A DNA stretch of 64,000 bases from positions 6,386,001-6,450,000 of the forward strand of contig NZ_CP042266.1 of NCBI RefSeq assembly GCF_007856155.1, read 5' to 3'. This DNA is from Streptomyces qinzhouensis. Its GTDB lineage: Bacteria; Actinomycetota; Actinomycetes; Streptomycetales; Streptomycetaceae. How positions within the stretch are numbered: the stretch's first letter is position 1; each line of letters starts with the position of its first letter. This document shows, piece by piece, positions 28,118 through 36,154 of the stretch. A program made the translations under genes and the position numbers. The notes beneath the pieces are model-generated. The model did no database searches. It was not told the origin of the DNA and saw nothing but the letters and a program-made list of their open reading frames with translations.

Positions 28118-29212
28118 GTGCATCCGGCGACTCCGGTGAACCCGGAGAAGACCGCGGACTCCGCGGACGCCGTGGCGGTGGCCCCGGCCGGCGCCGCCCG
28201 GCGCGCCCGCGGCCTGCTGCTCGTGGCGGGCTCCGCCGCCCTGCTGCTCGCCCTGGTCACGGTGTCCCTGCTGTACGGCGCCCTGGACGTGCCCCCGGGC
28301 GAGGTCTGGCGCACCCTCCTCGGTGACGCGCCCAGCGCCCGGGTGGACAACGCCATCCGGTCCGTCCGGGTCCCGCGTACCGCCCTCGGTGTCGCCGCCG
28401 GGGCGGCCCTCGGCCTGGCCGGGGCGCTGATGCAGGCCCTGACCCGTAACCCCCTCGCCGACCCCGGACTGCTCGGGGTCAGCGCGGGCGCCGCGTTCGC
28501 GATCGTCGTCGCCGTCGGGGTCCTCGGCCTCGGCTCGGCGTACGCGTACATCTGGTTCGCCTTCGCCGGGGCGCTCGGCGCCGGCCTGCTGGTGTATGTG
28601 ATGGGCGGGCTCGGCCGGTCCGGTTCAACGCCGGTCAAGCTCGCCCTCTCCGGGGTCGCCGTCACCTCCCTGCTCGGTTCGCTGACCAGCGCCGTCGCGC
28701 TGACCGAACCCGAAGCGCTCGACCGCTTCCGGTTCTGGTCCGCCGGCTCCCTGGCCAACCAGTCCACCGACGTACTGCTGCGGATCCTGCCGTTCCTCGC
28801 CGTCGGCGCGCTGATCGCGTTCGCCCTCGCCCCGTCGCTGAACAGCCTCGCCCTCGGCGACGAGGTCGCGACCTCCCTCGGGCTGCGCACCGGCCGGATC
28901 CGTACCCTCGGCGTGATCGCCGTCACCCTGCTCGTCGGGGCGGCGGTCGCCGTCGTGGGACCCATCGTCTTCGTCGGACTCGTCGTCCCCCATGTCGTAC
29001 GAGTCCTCCTCCAGTACGCCGGGATCGGCCCCGATCAGCGCTGGCTGCTGCCCCTGTCGGCACTGCTCGCACCCGTTCTGCTGCTCGCCGCGGACGTCGC
29101 GGGACGGCTGCTGGCCCGGCCCGCCGAAATCCAGGCGGGCATCCTCGTCGCCTTCGTCGGCGGACCGCTGTTCATCGTGATGGTCCGCCGCCGACGACTC
29201 GCGGAGCTGTGA
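28118..29212 (+). CDS. FecCD-family siderophore permease (first)
   Basis: A 364-residue inner-membrane protein with about 9-10 helices. FecCD hallmarks: VRVPRTALGVAAGAALGLAGALMQALTRNPLADPGLLGVSAGAAF, and PIVFVGLVVPHVVRVL, where the coupling helix to the ATPase lies. GTG start after CGAGGAGAG. Forms a heterodimer with the next gene product. The 55-base gap before it holds short gaacacacg-like repeats. Confidence 0.92.
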   Translation: MHPATPVNPEKTADSADAVAVAPAGAARRARGLLLVAGSAALLLALVTVSLLYGALDVPPGEVWRTLLGDAPSARVDNAIRSVRVPRTALGVAAGAALGLAGALMQALTRNPLADPGLLGVSAGAAFAIVVAVGVLGLGSAYAYIWFAFAGALGAGLLVYVMGGLGRSGSTPVKLALSGVAVTSLLGSLTSAVALTEPEALDRFRFWSAGSLANQSTDVLLRILPFLAVGALIAFALAPSLNSLALGDEVATSLGLRTGRIRTLGVIAVTLLVGAAVAVVGPIVFVGLVVPHVVRVLLQYAGIGPDQRWLLPLSALLAPVLLLAADVAGRLLARPAEIQAGILVAFVGGPLFIVMVRRRRLAEL

Positions 29213-29216
29213 TCCC

Positions 29217-30332
29217 ATGACCGAACTCTGCAAGGACCGCGGCGGACCCCCGGCCGTCCCGACCGACCCCCCGGCCGAACCCCGGCGGCGCCGCGAGAGG
29301 CTGCCGTTCCGGCTCGCCGTCCCGCCCGTCTCCGGTGTGCTGAGGCCCCGGCAGGTGGCCGTGTCCGCCGGCCTGGCCGCCGCCGCCTTCGCCGTCTTCT
29401 GCTGGGGCATGACCATCGGGGACCTCCCGATCGCCGTCGGCGACGTCGTGCGCGCCCTGTTCGGCCACGGCGATCCCGGCAATCAGCTCATCGTCCGCGA
29501 ACTACGGCTCCCCAGAGCGCTGGCCGGGCTCCTCGTCGGCGGTGCCTTCGGCGTCGCCGGGGCTCTCTTCCAGACCCTCACCCGCAATCCGCTCGCCAGC
29601 CCCGACATGATCGGCATCACCCAGGGCGCGGGCGCGGCGGTCGTCGCGGGACTCGTCCTCGGTATCGGCGGCGGCCTCGGCACCCAGCTGCTCGGCCTGC
29701 TCGGCGGGTTCGGCGCGGCCGCGCTGGTCTACCTCCTGGCGTGGCGGCGGGGTGCGACCGGCTACCGGATCATTCTCGTCGGTCTCGGCGTCGCCTGGAT
29801 CTGCACCAGCGTCACCGACTTCCTGATGGCCCGGGGCGCACGGCAGGAGGCGCAGTCGGCGCTGGGCTGGCTGCTCGGCAACCTCAACGGCCGCGACTGG
29901 CCGCAGATCATCCCGCTGCTCTGGGCCCTGGCCGTCCTGTTGCCCGCGGCGCTGCTGCTCGGCCGGCAGTTGCGGGACCTCCAGCTCGGCGACGACGTGG
30001 CGCGCGGGCTCGGCATCCGGGTCCAGTGGGTCCGGGTGGCCACGCTGCTCACCGGCGTCGGTCTGGCCGCGTTCGGCGCGGCGGCCGCCGGGCCGGTCGC
30101 CTTCGTCGCCCTCGCCGCCCCGCAGATCGCGCAGCGGCTCGCCCGTACCGCCTGGCCGCCGCTGATCGCGTCGGGCCTCGCCGGGGCCCTGATGGTCCTC
30201 GTATCCGATCTCATCGCCCGCACGCTGATCCACGACACCGAACTGCCCGTGGGCGTCGTCACCGGGGTGCTCGGCGCGCCGGTGCTGCTGTGGCTGCTCG
30301 TCCGCGCCAACCGCGCGGGTTCAGGAGGCTGA
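29217..30332 (+). CDS. FecCD-family siderophore permease (second)
   Basis: A 371-residue permease with the same fold as its upstream neighbour: [62 protein letters not shown], and [19 protein letters not shown] charged 45-residue N-terminal tail precedes the first helix. Four bases separate it from the previous stop and four from the ATPase gene, so the three are coupled. Confidence 0.92.
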   Translation: MTELCKDRGGPPAVPTDPPAEPRRRRERLPFRLAVPPVSGVLRPRQVAVSAGLAAAAFAVFCWGMTIGDLPIAVGDVVRALFGHGDPGNQLIVRELRLPRALAGLLVGGAFGVAGALFQTLTRNPLASPDMIGITQGAGAAVVAGLVLGIGGGLGTQLLGLLGGFGAAALVYLLAWRRGATGYRIILVGLGVAWICTSVTDFLMARGARQEAQSALGWLLGNLNGRDWPQIIPLLWALAVLLPAALLLGRQLRDLQLGDDVARGLGIRVQWVRVATLLTGVGLAAFGAAAAGPVAFVALAAPQIAQRLARTAWPPLIASGLAGALMVLVSDLIARTLIHDTELPVGVVTGVLGAPVLLWLLVRANRAGSGG

Positions 30333-30336
30333 ACAC

Positions 30337-31221
30337 ATGTCAGAGAAATCCGTCACCGCACCGGCCGCACCTGCCCCACCGGCCACGGGCCCCACCGGGC
30401 AGCACCCGTCCACCGGACTCAGGGCGGACGGCCTGCGGCTGGCGTACGAGGACCGGGTCGTCGTCGACGGTCTCGATGTGTCCCTGCCGACCGGCCGGAT
30501 CACCGCGATCGTCGGCGCCAACGCCTGCGGAAAGTCCACCCTGCTGCGGGCGCTCGCCCGGCTGCTGACCCCCCGGGCGGGCACGGTCACCCTCGACGGG
30601 CGCTCCGTCCACTCCATCCCGCCCCGGGAACTCGCCCGCAGCCTGGGCATCCTCCCGCAGACACCCGTCGCCCCCGAGGGGCTGACCGTCATCGACCTGG
30701 TCGGCCGCGGCCGCTCGCCCCACCAGACCTGGTGGCGCCAGTGGTCCCCGGCCGACGAACGCGCTGTCCGGGAAGCGCTGCACGCCACCGGCATGACCGA
30801 ACTGGCGGACCGCCCCGTGGACGAACTCTCCGGCGGCCAGCGGCAGCGTGCGTGGATCGCGATGGCCGTCGCCCAGGAGACCCCGGTACTGCTCCTCGAC
30901 GAGCCGACGACCTATCTCGACCTGGCCCACCAGGTCGACGTCCTCGATCTGGTCACCGATCTCAACCGGACCGAGAACCGGACGGTCGTGATGGTGCTCC
31001 ACGACCTCAACCAGGCGTGCCGTTACGCCGATCACATCATCGCCCTGAAGTCCGGCCGACTCGTCGCCGAGGGCCGCCCGGCGGACGTGATCACCGAATC
31101 GCTGGTGGCGGAGGTCTTCGGCCTGCGCTGCACCATCGCGGCGGACCCGGTGAGCGGCACCCCGATGGTCATCCCCCTGAGCCGTCACACGCCTCCGGCA
31201 CGGTCGGGGGTGCGCGACTGA
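30337..31221 (+). CDS. Siderophore ABC transporter ATP-binding protein (FecE/FepC-like)
   Basis: A 294-residue ATPase. Walker [20 protein letters not shown]-loop [21 protein letters not shown], signature [19 protein letters not shown], Walker [18 protein letters not shown], and the switch His in [15 protein letters not shown] Pro/Ala-rich tail of about 30 residues precedes the domain. It energises the two FecCD permeases upstream. Confidence 0.93.
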   Translation: MSEKSVTAPAAPAPPATGPTGQHPSTGLRADGLRLAYEDRVVVDGLDVSLPTGRITAIVGANACGKSTLLRALARLLTPRAGTVTLDGRSVHSIPPRELARSLGILPQTPVAPEGLTVIDLVGRGRSPHQTWWRQWSPADERAVREALHATGMTELADRPVDELSGGQRQRAWIAMAVAQETPVLLLDEPTTYLDLAHQVDVLDLVTDLNRTENRTVVMVLHDLNQACRYADHIIALKSGRLVAEGRPADVITESLVAEVFGLRCTIAADPVSGTPMVIPLSRHTPPARSGVRD

Positions 31222-31349
31222 TCCCGCACCCAGGCGTGGACGCGGCCCTTCTTCAAGGGAGGGCGCGGCGAGCGATTCCGGGGGCGCGAGGAACTGCGCA
31301 GACCCTACACCCTGGTATTTGAGAAAGCACCAGGTCAGACGCAGAAAAG

Positions 31350-31378
31350 GCCCCGTTCGGCACATGGCCGAACGGGGC
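31350..31378 (-). terminator. Intrinsic terminator of the small-gene operon
   Basis: A 12-bp perfect stem (GCCCCGTTCGGC 31350-31361 with 31367-31378). Read on the minus strand it is followed by CTTTTCT, a short T-run, 18 bases after the last small gene. It may also stop transcription arriving from the FecE-like gene. Confidence 0.75.
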
Positions 31379-31395
31379 TGGTAACTGTCTGGGAA

Positions 31396-31629
31396 CTAGC
31401 GGATCTCGTCGGCCGGTGACGGTCCGGCGCCGTAGCGGGTGGCGTCCTCGGGGCATGCGTACTGGACCAGTGGGGCACCGCTTCCACGGTCCATGACCCC
31501 TACTTCCACAGGGGCGGAAGTCTGGCGTCCGCAGTGCACGCACCATGCGGTGAACGACGGTCGGGCGCCAGGCAGGCGGGGCAGTTCGCGGCGCGCTGCC
31601 ACTCGTCGACCTTGCCGGGCGCCCCGCAC
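31396..31629 (-). CDS. Small zinc-finger-like protein C of the five-gene operon
   Basis: Up to 77 residues; the credible part is the last 55 (RPSFTAWCVHCGRQTSAPVEV through GSGAPLVQYACPEDATRYGAG), with a C-x-x-C pair and a third Cys before Pro-Glu-Asp. Small proteins of this type recur in Streptomyces accessory loci, function unknown. No good start codon lies near the conserved W-C; the frame opens at a GTG at 31629, deep inside gene B, and its first 22 residues are Arg-rich and unconvincing. It may be made by frameshift from gene B or be a broken fusion. Confidence 0.5.
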   Translation of the reverse strand: MRGARQGRRVAARRELPRLPGARPSFTAWCVHCGRQTSAPVEVGVMDRGSGAPLVQYACPEDATRYGAGPSPADEIR

Positions 31630-31727
31630 TTCGGCTGTCCGTCCCTGAGGCGGTGAACGGTCAGCAGATCGTCACCAGCCGTGCCGGTGAACTCCCCCCT
31701 GACAGCGGGTGAGTGTTGATCCTTCAC
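31500..31727 (-). CDS. Small cysteine-containing protein B of the five-gene operon
   Basis: A 75-residue protein starting at a GTG that overlaps the stop of gene A (GTGA). The core LLTVHRLRDGQPKCGAPGKVDEWQRAANCPACL contains a possible C-x(n)-C-x-x-C metal site. After CLA the frame becomes low-quality (PDRRSPHGACTADARLPPLWK), just where gene C's frame becomes protein-like. Unknown function. Confidence 0.55.
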   Translation of the reverse strand: MKDQHSPAVRGEFTGTAGDDLLTVHRLRDGQPKCGAPGKVDEWQRAANCPACLAPDRRSPHGACTADARLPPLWK

Positions 31728-31960
31728 AGCCACTCCCCGGGCTCGAATCGGTAGGGGCGAGTGATGTGCGCCCGGTAGGCCAGATGACCGGGGTGGGCCT
31801 TGAGATGAGCAACCGCCCACACGGACCCGTACTCGGGTCCCTCGGACTGGTCGCTACTGCTTCCGCACTCCTTGCACTCGATGGAGTGCAGCAAGGGTTC
31901 GGCGCCGGGCGACGTGTCCGGGCCCAGAGCGTGTTCCCGGAACCGGTACGTGGAGCGCAT
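31724..31960 (-). CDS. Small protein A, DUF7848-like
   Basis: A 78-residue protein: MRSTYRFREHALGPDTSPG, then LHSIECKECGSSSDQSEGPE with a C-x-x-C, and SVWAVAHLKAHPGHLAYRAHITRPYRFEP. The pattern (N-terminal strands, C-x-x-C, W-A-x-x-H, P-x-H) resembles the DUF7848 family found in many small Streptomyces operons. AAGGGAGAGGTG precedes the ATG, and the preceding gene's TGA overlaps it by one base (TGATG). Confidence 0.65.
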   Translation of the reverse strand: MRSTYRFREHALGPDTSPGAEPLLHSIECKECGSSSDQSEGPEYGSVWAVAHLKAHPGHLAYRAHITRPYRFEPGEWL

Positions 31961-32172
31961 CACCTCTCCCTTCTGCACTTCGGGCACGGGAACGGGCACC
32001 GGGGCAGCGAGACGGACGGGAACGCGATCACCCCGGACGCCTGGTCCCACCGACCGCCGTACGCCTCCCACCACGGACGACCATCAGGGGTCTTCGGATC
32101 CACGGAGTGGCTGGCGAGGCTCACCAGTCCCGGAACCACAAGAGCGCCCGTGCGATGGACGGGAGCGTTCAC
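31960..32172 (-). CDS. Small protein D of the five-gene operon
   Basis: A 70-residue protein with GTG start overlapping the stop of gene E (GTGA) and TGATG overlap with gene A. Sequence features: SVDPKTPDGRPWWEAYGGRW with paired Trp, and a C-terminal CPFPCPKC that could bind zinc. I do not recognise the family. The tight coupling on both sides is the main evidence that it is translated. Confidence 0.5.
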   Translation of the reverse strand: MNAPVHRTGALVVPGLVSLASHSVDPKTPDGRPWWEAYGGRWDQASGVIAFPSVSLPRCPFPCPKCRRER

Positions 32173-32474
32173 ACCGCACCACCACCCGTGAACTCCCGGT
32201 ACAGCTCCACCTGCGCATGGACCTCGGCGCACAGCGACTCCCACGACTCACCCGCGACCGTGGAGCACAGTTCGCGCGCGCTCTTGCCGTACTTCTCTTT
32301 CAGTACGTCCACCGGGTACGGAGACGTCGCGTACCAGTGGGACGGCAACGCGTCGCGATACGGGATCGACGTGAACCACGACCAGCCATCAGGCAGCGGC
32401 TTAGCACGACCGCCGACACTCAGGACGTCTCGATCCTGAGGACGTGAGGGAAGTCCGCTTGTAGGTTTGGGCAC
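32169..32474 (-). CDS. Protein E, first gene of the five-gene operon
   Basis: A 101-residue protein of unknown function: KPLPDGWSWFTSIPYRDALP, SHWYATSPYPVDVLKEKYGKS and an acidic amphipathic C-terminal helix (ESWESLCAEVHAQVELYRE). It is rich in Trp and Tyr and predicted soluble. GTG start at 32474 is set by GGAGG 9 bases upstream. It is divergent from the HTH regulator at 32667, across a 192-base gap with a short dyad. Confidence 0.6.
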   Translation of the reverse strand: MPKPTSGLPSRPQDRDVLSVGGRAKPLPDGWSWFTSIPYRDALPSHWYATSPYPVDVLKEKYGKSARELCSTVAGESWESLCAEVHAQVELYREFTGGGAV

Positions 32475-32586
32475 TGTCGTCAACCTCCACGAGGGTTGGT
32501 GACCACGCCCCCGGACGTTCGCGCGTCGCGGGAGTCCTGGTGACACACAGTCAACGGCCGTTGCAGCACCCGGGACAGGTGAAAAG

Positions 32587-32603
32587 GCGAGGTACGTCCT
32601 CGC
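32587..32603. promoter_or_regulatory. Short dyad between the five-gene operon and its regulator
   Basis: GCGAGG-TACGT-CCTCGC, a perfect 6-bp dyad with a 5-base centre, 64 bases before the regulator start and 113 bases before gene E. A candidate autoregulatory site; the evidence is position only. Confidence 0.35.
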
Positions 32604-32666
32604 GTGACACCGGTGAATTTTACCTTCGCTCGTGTTTCTGGCGTCGCTCAGAGCTACCTTGGGGGC

Positions 32667-33926
32667 ATGTCACAGCCGAACCGGAAGCTTGCAGCTCGGA
32701 TGGAAGAACTCCGGCTCAAGCAGAGAGAATTAGCACGTCTCATCAATACTGAGATCGGCGCTCTAACGGGGAAGCCGGGCAACGTCACTGACGCAGACGT
32801 GCGCAGATGGTTACGCGGCGAGACCAAGTGGCCGCAGGAACGAATCAGGATCGGTCTGGAGAGGGTTCTCTCTGCGAGTGCTGTGGATCTAGGGTTCGTG
32901 TCGCGCAAGAAGCGACCTGTCCCCACGGAGGAAGACCCCATGCGTCGTCGCACACTCCTCAGCGCTGCGGGCGGGGCAGCCCTGGCCGTGGCAGCCCCGG
33001 ACGCCACCGCCTCTCAGCGACTTGGCATCAACGATGTTCGGCGCTTTCATCAGGACTACGTGGCCATTTTTCGGGACGACGACGCAGGGCGGGGCTCGAA
33101 GAGGGTGGAGAACCTGGCGGTCGAGCTGGCTTCTCGAATCCAGTCCGCCCTGGTGCAGTCCACGGCCTCAGCCCGCTTACAAGGCATGCTGCATCGGCTT
33201 GTCGCGGAGGTCACTTGCTCCGCTGCGTTCGCTTCGCTTGACGCTAAGGCACCGCAGCGGGCGCGTACACACCTCGACAGGGCCCTGACCTTCGCTGTCC
33301 TGTCTCGGGACAGCGAGGCAGCGTTTCATGTCTGGAACCACATGTTCCTAGCGTCCAGCATGGGGGAGAACCACCCTGAAGCTGTGGCAGGGGCAGAGGT
33401 GATGAAGCGCTCGTCAATCGCACGGCGAGATCCCCTGTACGCCTCTCTCGGGCACCTACGCAACGCCAACGGACTAGCCCGCGTACCGGCACGGCGATCC
33501 GACGCTCTGCGAGCCCTCAGCGATGCCGAACGCGCCTTTGCGCGTGCTTCCGACCAAGAGCGACCCGAGTGGATCAGGTTCTACGACAGCAGCGAGTTTG
33601 ATGCCCTGTGCGGTTTCGTATGGGTGGCACTCGGGGAGCACGAGAGGTCTGAGTATTGCCTCCATCGCACTCTTGCATCCATCTCGAAGGAAAAGACTCG
33701 TGATCGAGCCTTGTATACCGCGCATTTGTCTCTTGCTCAGGCCAAACAAGGCGATTTGGAGCTAGCCGGCGCGACAAGTCGACAGGCGTATGTGACGCTA
33801 CCTTTGACGTCTGAGTCAGGGCGCACAATCCGTACTTTGACTGCCACGCGCAAGGTGCTCGTAGCTTCAGGGTCTCAGGCTTCCGAAGTGGTCGAATGGA
33901 TTGAGGAGTCTGCCGAATGGACCTGA
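32667..33926 (+). CDS. HTH regulator with C-terminal helical-repeat domain
   Basis: A 419-residue protein. Residues 1-75 form an XRE/Cro-like DNA-binding domain (LAARMEELRLKQRELARLIN, VTDADVRRWLRGETKWP). Near residue 95 a segment starting MRRRTLLSAAGGAALAVAAPDA looks like a twin-Arg or hydrophobic stretch, common as a linker in this Streptomyces class rather than a true signal. Residues 130-410 are TPR-like helices (HLDRALTFAVLSRDSEAAFHVWNHM, RALYTAHLSLAQAKQGDLELAG). Repeat domains of this kind can bind peptides or other small ligands. GC content is lower than in the flanks. Its stop overlaps the GNAT gene by 10 bases. Confidence 0.8.
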   Translation: MSQPNRKLAARMEELRLKQRELARLINTEIGALTGKPGNVTDADVRRWLRGETKWPQERIRIGLERVLSASAVDLGFVSRKKRPVPTEEDPMRRRTLLSAAGGAALAVAAPDATASQRLGINDVRRFHQDYVAIFRDDDAGRGSKRVENLAVELASRIQSALVQSTASARLQGMLHRLVAEVTCSAAFASLDAKAPQRARTHLDRALTFAVLSRDSEAAFHVWNHMFLASSMGENHPEAVAGAEVMKRSSIARRDPLYASLGHLRNANGLARVPARRSDALRALSDAERAFARASDQERPEWIRFYDSSEFDALCGFVWVALGEHERSEYCLHRTLASISKEKTRDRALYTAHLSLAQAKQGDLELAGATSRQAYVTLPLTSESGRTIRTLTATRKVLVASGSQASEVVEWIEESAEWT

Positions 33927-34420
33927 AGCGCTACACGCACGCGGACGCACGGGATGTGCGCTCCCTTCTCTTGGACATCCACGACGAGGCGTATGCCGAT
34001 ACGTCGGATGACTTCCACTCGCGGGAGCGCTTCTCCTACTTCGTTGACCGCTGGTCTTCACGAGAGGACTGGCTATGCATTTCAGGTTGGGAGGAGGGTG
34101 GCCCAGTTGGCTTTGCGTACGGCTCCATGCTCAAACCGGGCGGTTGGTGGAAGGGGCACCTACGCCCCCGGATGCTCAGAGGATCCGTCTTCGCCCTGTC
34201 GGAACTCATGGTAATTCCAAAATGGCGCGGCGGTGGACGCGCACAGACACTTCACGACGCGCTACTCAATGAAGTGACGGCCGACATGGTCTCGCTTACG
34301 GTGGAAACCCAACGCCCCAGAATCCAGGCCATGTATGAGCGCTGGAAATATGCAAAGGTAGGCGAAGCGAAGCCTTCTGACGACTCCCCTACGTACGCGG
34401 TCATGGTCCGGAAACTGTAG
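33917..34420 (+). CDS. GNAT-family N-acetyltransferase coupled to the HTH regulator
   Basis: A 167-residue GNAT protein: MDLKRYTHADARDVRSLLLDIHDEAY at the N-terminus, then FALSELMVIPKWRGGGRAQTLHDALL, with an R-G-G-G-R acetyl-CoA loop, and LTVETQRPRIQAMYERWKYAKVGEAKP, the usual C-terminal strand. Start ATG lies inside the last codons of the regulator gene (10-base overlap), so the two are translated together. Acceptor unknown; a small molecule or one of the tiny proteins across the promoter are both possible. Confidence 0.8.
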   Translation: MDLKRYTHADARDVRSLLLDIHDEAYADTSDDFHSRERFSYFVDRWSSREDWLCISGWEEGGPVGFAYGSMLKPGGWWKGHLRPRMLRGSVFALSELMVIPKWRGGGRAQTLHDALLNEVTADMVSLTVETQRPRIQAMYERWKYAKVGEAKPSDDSPTYAVMVRKL

Positions 34421-34453
34421 ACAGGCACCCTACTGGGATGTCATAACAAAGGA

Positions 34454-34476
34454 ACCCCGACCATAACGGCCGGGGT
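34454..34476 (+). terminator. Probable terminator after the GNAT gene
   Basis: ACCCCG (34454-34459) pairs with CGGGGT (34471-34476), extended inward by a CC/GG pair past one A-C mismatch. It lies 34 bases after the GNAT stop; no T-run. Confidence 0.45.
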
Positions 34477-34494
34477 GAGTAATTCTCCTCTGCA

Positions 34495-34662
34495 TCAGCC
34501 GTTCAGTACGTTCATCAGGCGTGCGGCGTCCTTTCCGACGAATACGGCGATGCCGCAATAGAACTCGATGCGGGTCCGGTACACGGGCTTGTCGTGTGCC
34601 TCGCCGAGGTCAGTAGCCTGTATGCCGCCGTTTGTCAGACCGGTTACTGCCGCGTACGCCTC
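34495..34662 (-). pseudogene. C-terminal remnant of an unidentified gene
   Basis: The minus strand has an open frame ending at 34495 whose last 55 residues look protein-like: EAYAAVTGLTNGGIQATDLG, EAHDKPVYRTRIEFYCGIAV and FVGKDAARLMNVLNG. No start codon with a ribosome site is found at a fitting distance, and upstream the frame becomes unconvincing, so this may be a truncated gene left at the edge of the accessory island. The rest of the 34421-35086 gap holds no clear gene. Confidence 0.35.
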
Positions 34663-35086
34663 CTGTGCCCAAGGGCGGCCGGCCCTTGAGCGCGTTCCGG
34701 ATGCGGTGTTCTGTCGGCCGCGGGCCGGGCGGAACCGCGCGAGCGGCTACCGACGGCCGTTGGTCGGCACACTACGGACCGCGGCCGGGCGCTGTCCGCC
34801 CACGATGACGTGCCGGGTACGGCCGGCACCGGCTCCCCTCCCCAGCCGTCCGCGCGGCAAGGGCCAACTCCGGCGCCTGCCCGTCTGGTTGACCGGAGGC
34901 GCTGAGCAGGGCAGGGGCTTGCTGTCGGGCGCCGGTGCGGGGATATTGGTCTGGTTGGTCTGGACCATTAGCGAGTCCGGTCCGTTTTCCGGACCACCGT
35001 CCCAGCACCGTTGTTCCCGAACCGTCCGCATCTACCGCACCGCCCCCCACCCCCACTTCGACGCTTTCGCCAGCGGAGGCCCGATC

Positions 35087-36049
35087 GTGCACCATCCCCC
35101 CACACGTACCGCGCTGGTCGGCGCGGCCACCGCCCTGCTCCTTCTCACCGGCTGCTCCGACGGCGGTGCGCAGAAGGACACCGGCCCTCCCACCACCCCC
35201 ACCGGCCTCACCGCCCAGGCGGGCAGTGCCACGTCCGTCCATGTCATGTGGCAACCCGCCAAGGACGACAAGGCCGTCACCGGTTACGAGGTCTACCAGA
35301 AGGACCGCAAGGTCAAGACCGTGCCGGTCGACCGGACCATGGTCGACGTCGACGGACTCAGCCCGTCGACCCCGTACACCTTCACCGTCCGCGCCCGCGA
35401 CGCCGCGGGCAATCTGTCGCAGCCCGCCCCGGCGGTCGCCGTCACCACCCCCGCCCCCACCCCGGACGACGACAAGGCCCCGACGACCCCCGCCGCACTG
35501 CGCGGCACCGTCGACGGCGGCCGGGCGGTCACCCTCAACTGGCGCGCCGCCACCGACAATCTGAAGGTGACGGCCTACGACGTCTACCAGGAGGACACCC
35601 GGATCCACAGCGTCTCCGGCACCGAGACCACCGCACGGGTCACCAGTCTCCGCCCCGGTACGGTCTACACCTTCACCGTCCGGGCCCGGGACGCCGGGGA
35701 GAACTCGTCCCCGGACAGCAACGCCGTGGATCTGACGACCCCGGCCGCCGGTGGCAAGGGCCCGAGCACCGCCCCTACCGGACTGACCGTCACCGCCCGC
35801 AAGGGCAGCGTGGATCTGAACTGGCTGCCGCCGAAGGTGGGTGGCGAGGTGGCGAGCCATGAGCTGTATCTGAACGGGAAGCTGGCCACCACGATCGTCT
35901 GGGGCGGTGAGCCGCCCGCCGGAAAGGCGACGTACACCATGACCGTCACCGATCCGCCGGGCACCCGTTACAGCGTCAAGCTCCGGGCCAAGCTCCCCGA
36001 CGGGAAGTGGGGCGACTTCTCGGCCCAGCGGACGGTGATCATCCGCTAG
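35087..36049 (+). CDS. Lipoprotein with three fibronectin type III domains
   Basis: A 320-residue secreted lipoprotein. Signal peptide with lipobox LLLTGC (Cys about 22). Three FN3 domains follow: residues about 33-123 (PTTPTGLTAQAGSATSVHVMW to YTFTVRARDAAGNLS), about 130-222 (TPAALRGTVDGGRAVTLNW to YTFTVRARDAGENSS) and about 232-320, the last more divergent. No catalytic domain is attached; FN3 modules usually accompany glycoside hydrolases or bind surfaces. GTG start at 35087 after GCGGAGG. Confidence 0.88.
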   Translation: MHHPPTRTALVGAATALLLLTGCSDGGAQKDTGPPTTPTGLTAQAGSATSVHVMWQPAKDDKAVTGYEVYQKDRKVKTVPVDRTMVDVDGLSPSTPYTFTVRARDAAGNLSQPAPAVAVTTPAPTPDDDKAPTTPAALRGTVDGGRAVTLNWRAATDNLKVTAYDVYQEDTRIHSVSGTETTARVTSLRPGTVYTFTVRARDAGENSSPDSNAVDLTTPAAGGKGPSTAPTGLTVTARKGSVDLNWLPPKVGGEVASHELYLNGKLATTIVWGGEPPAGKATYTMTVTDPPGTRYSVKLRAKLPDGKWGDFSAQRTVIIR

Positions 36050-36052
36050 GTC

Positions 36053-36087
36053 GACGCCCGACGCCCGACGCCCGACGCCCGATGCCC
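36053..36087 (+). repeat. Five tandem copies of a heptamer
   Basis: gacgccc is repeated five times (last copy gatgccc) just after the FN3 gene stop. Simple repeat with no known role. Confidence 0.6.
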
Positions 36088-36101
36088 GAGGAGTGCAAGG
36101 C

Positions 36102-36141
36102 CGCGGGTCCCGATCGGCTCCGAAGCCGATCGGGACCCGCG
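36102..36141. terminator. Bidirectional hairpin terminator
   Basis: An 18-bp perfect stem (CGCGGGTCCCGATCGGCT at 36102-36119 with 36124-36141) and a 4-base loop, between the converging FN3 lipoprotein and alpha/beta hydrolase genes. Confidence 0.8.
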
Positions 36142-36154
36142 TTCGTCCCGGGTA

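Noticed and set aside
31222..34560. Island considered as an integrated pSAM2-type element
   Set aside because: No integrase, excisionase, replication or tra gene and no tRNA or att repeat could be seen; only small genes, a regulator and a GNAT gene.
34568..35086. Longer version of the FN3 lipoprotein starting at 34568
   Set aside because: It would bury the signal peptide and lipobox 173 residues inside the protein; GTG 35087 has a good ribosome site directly before the signal sequence.
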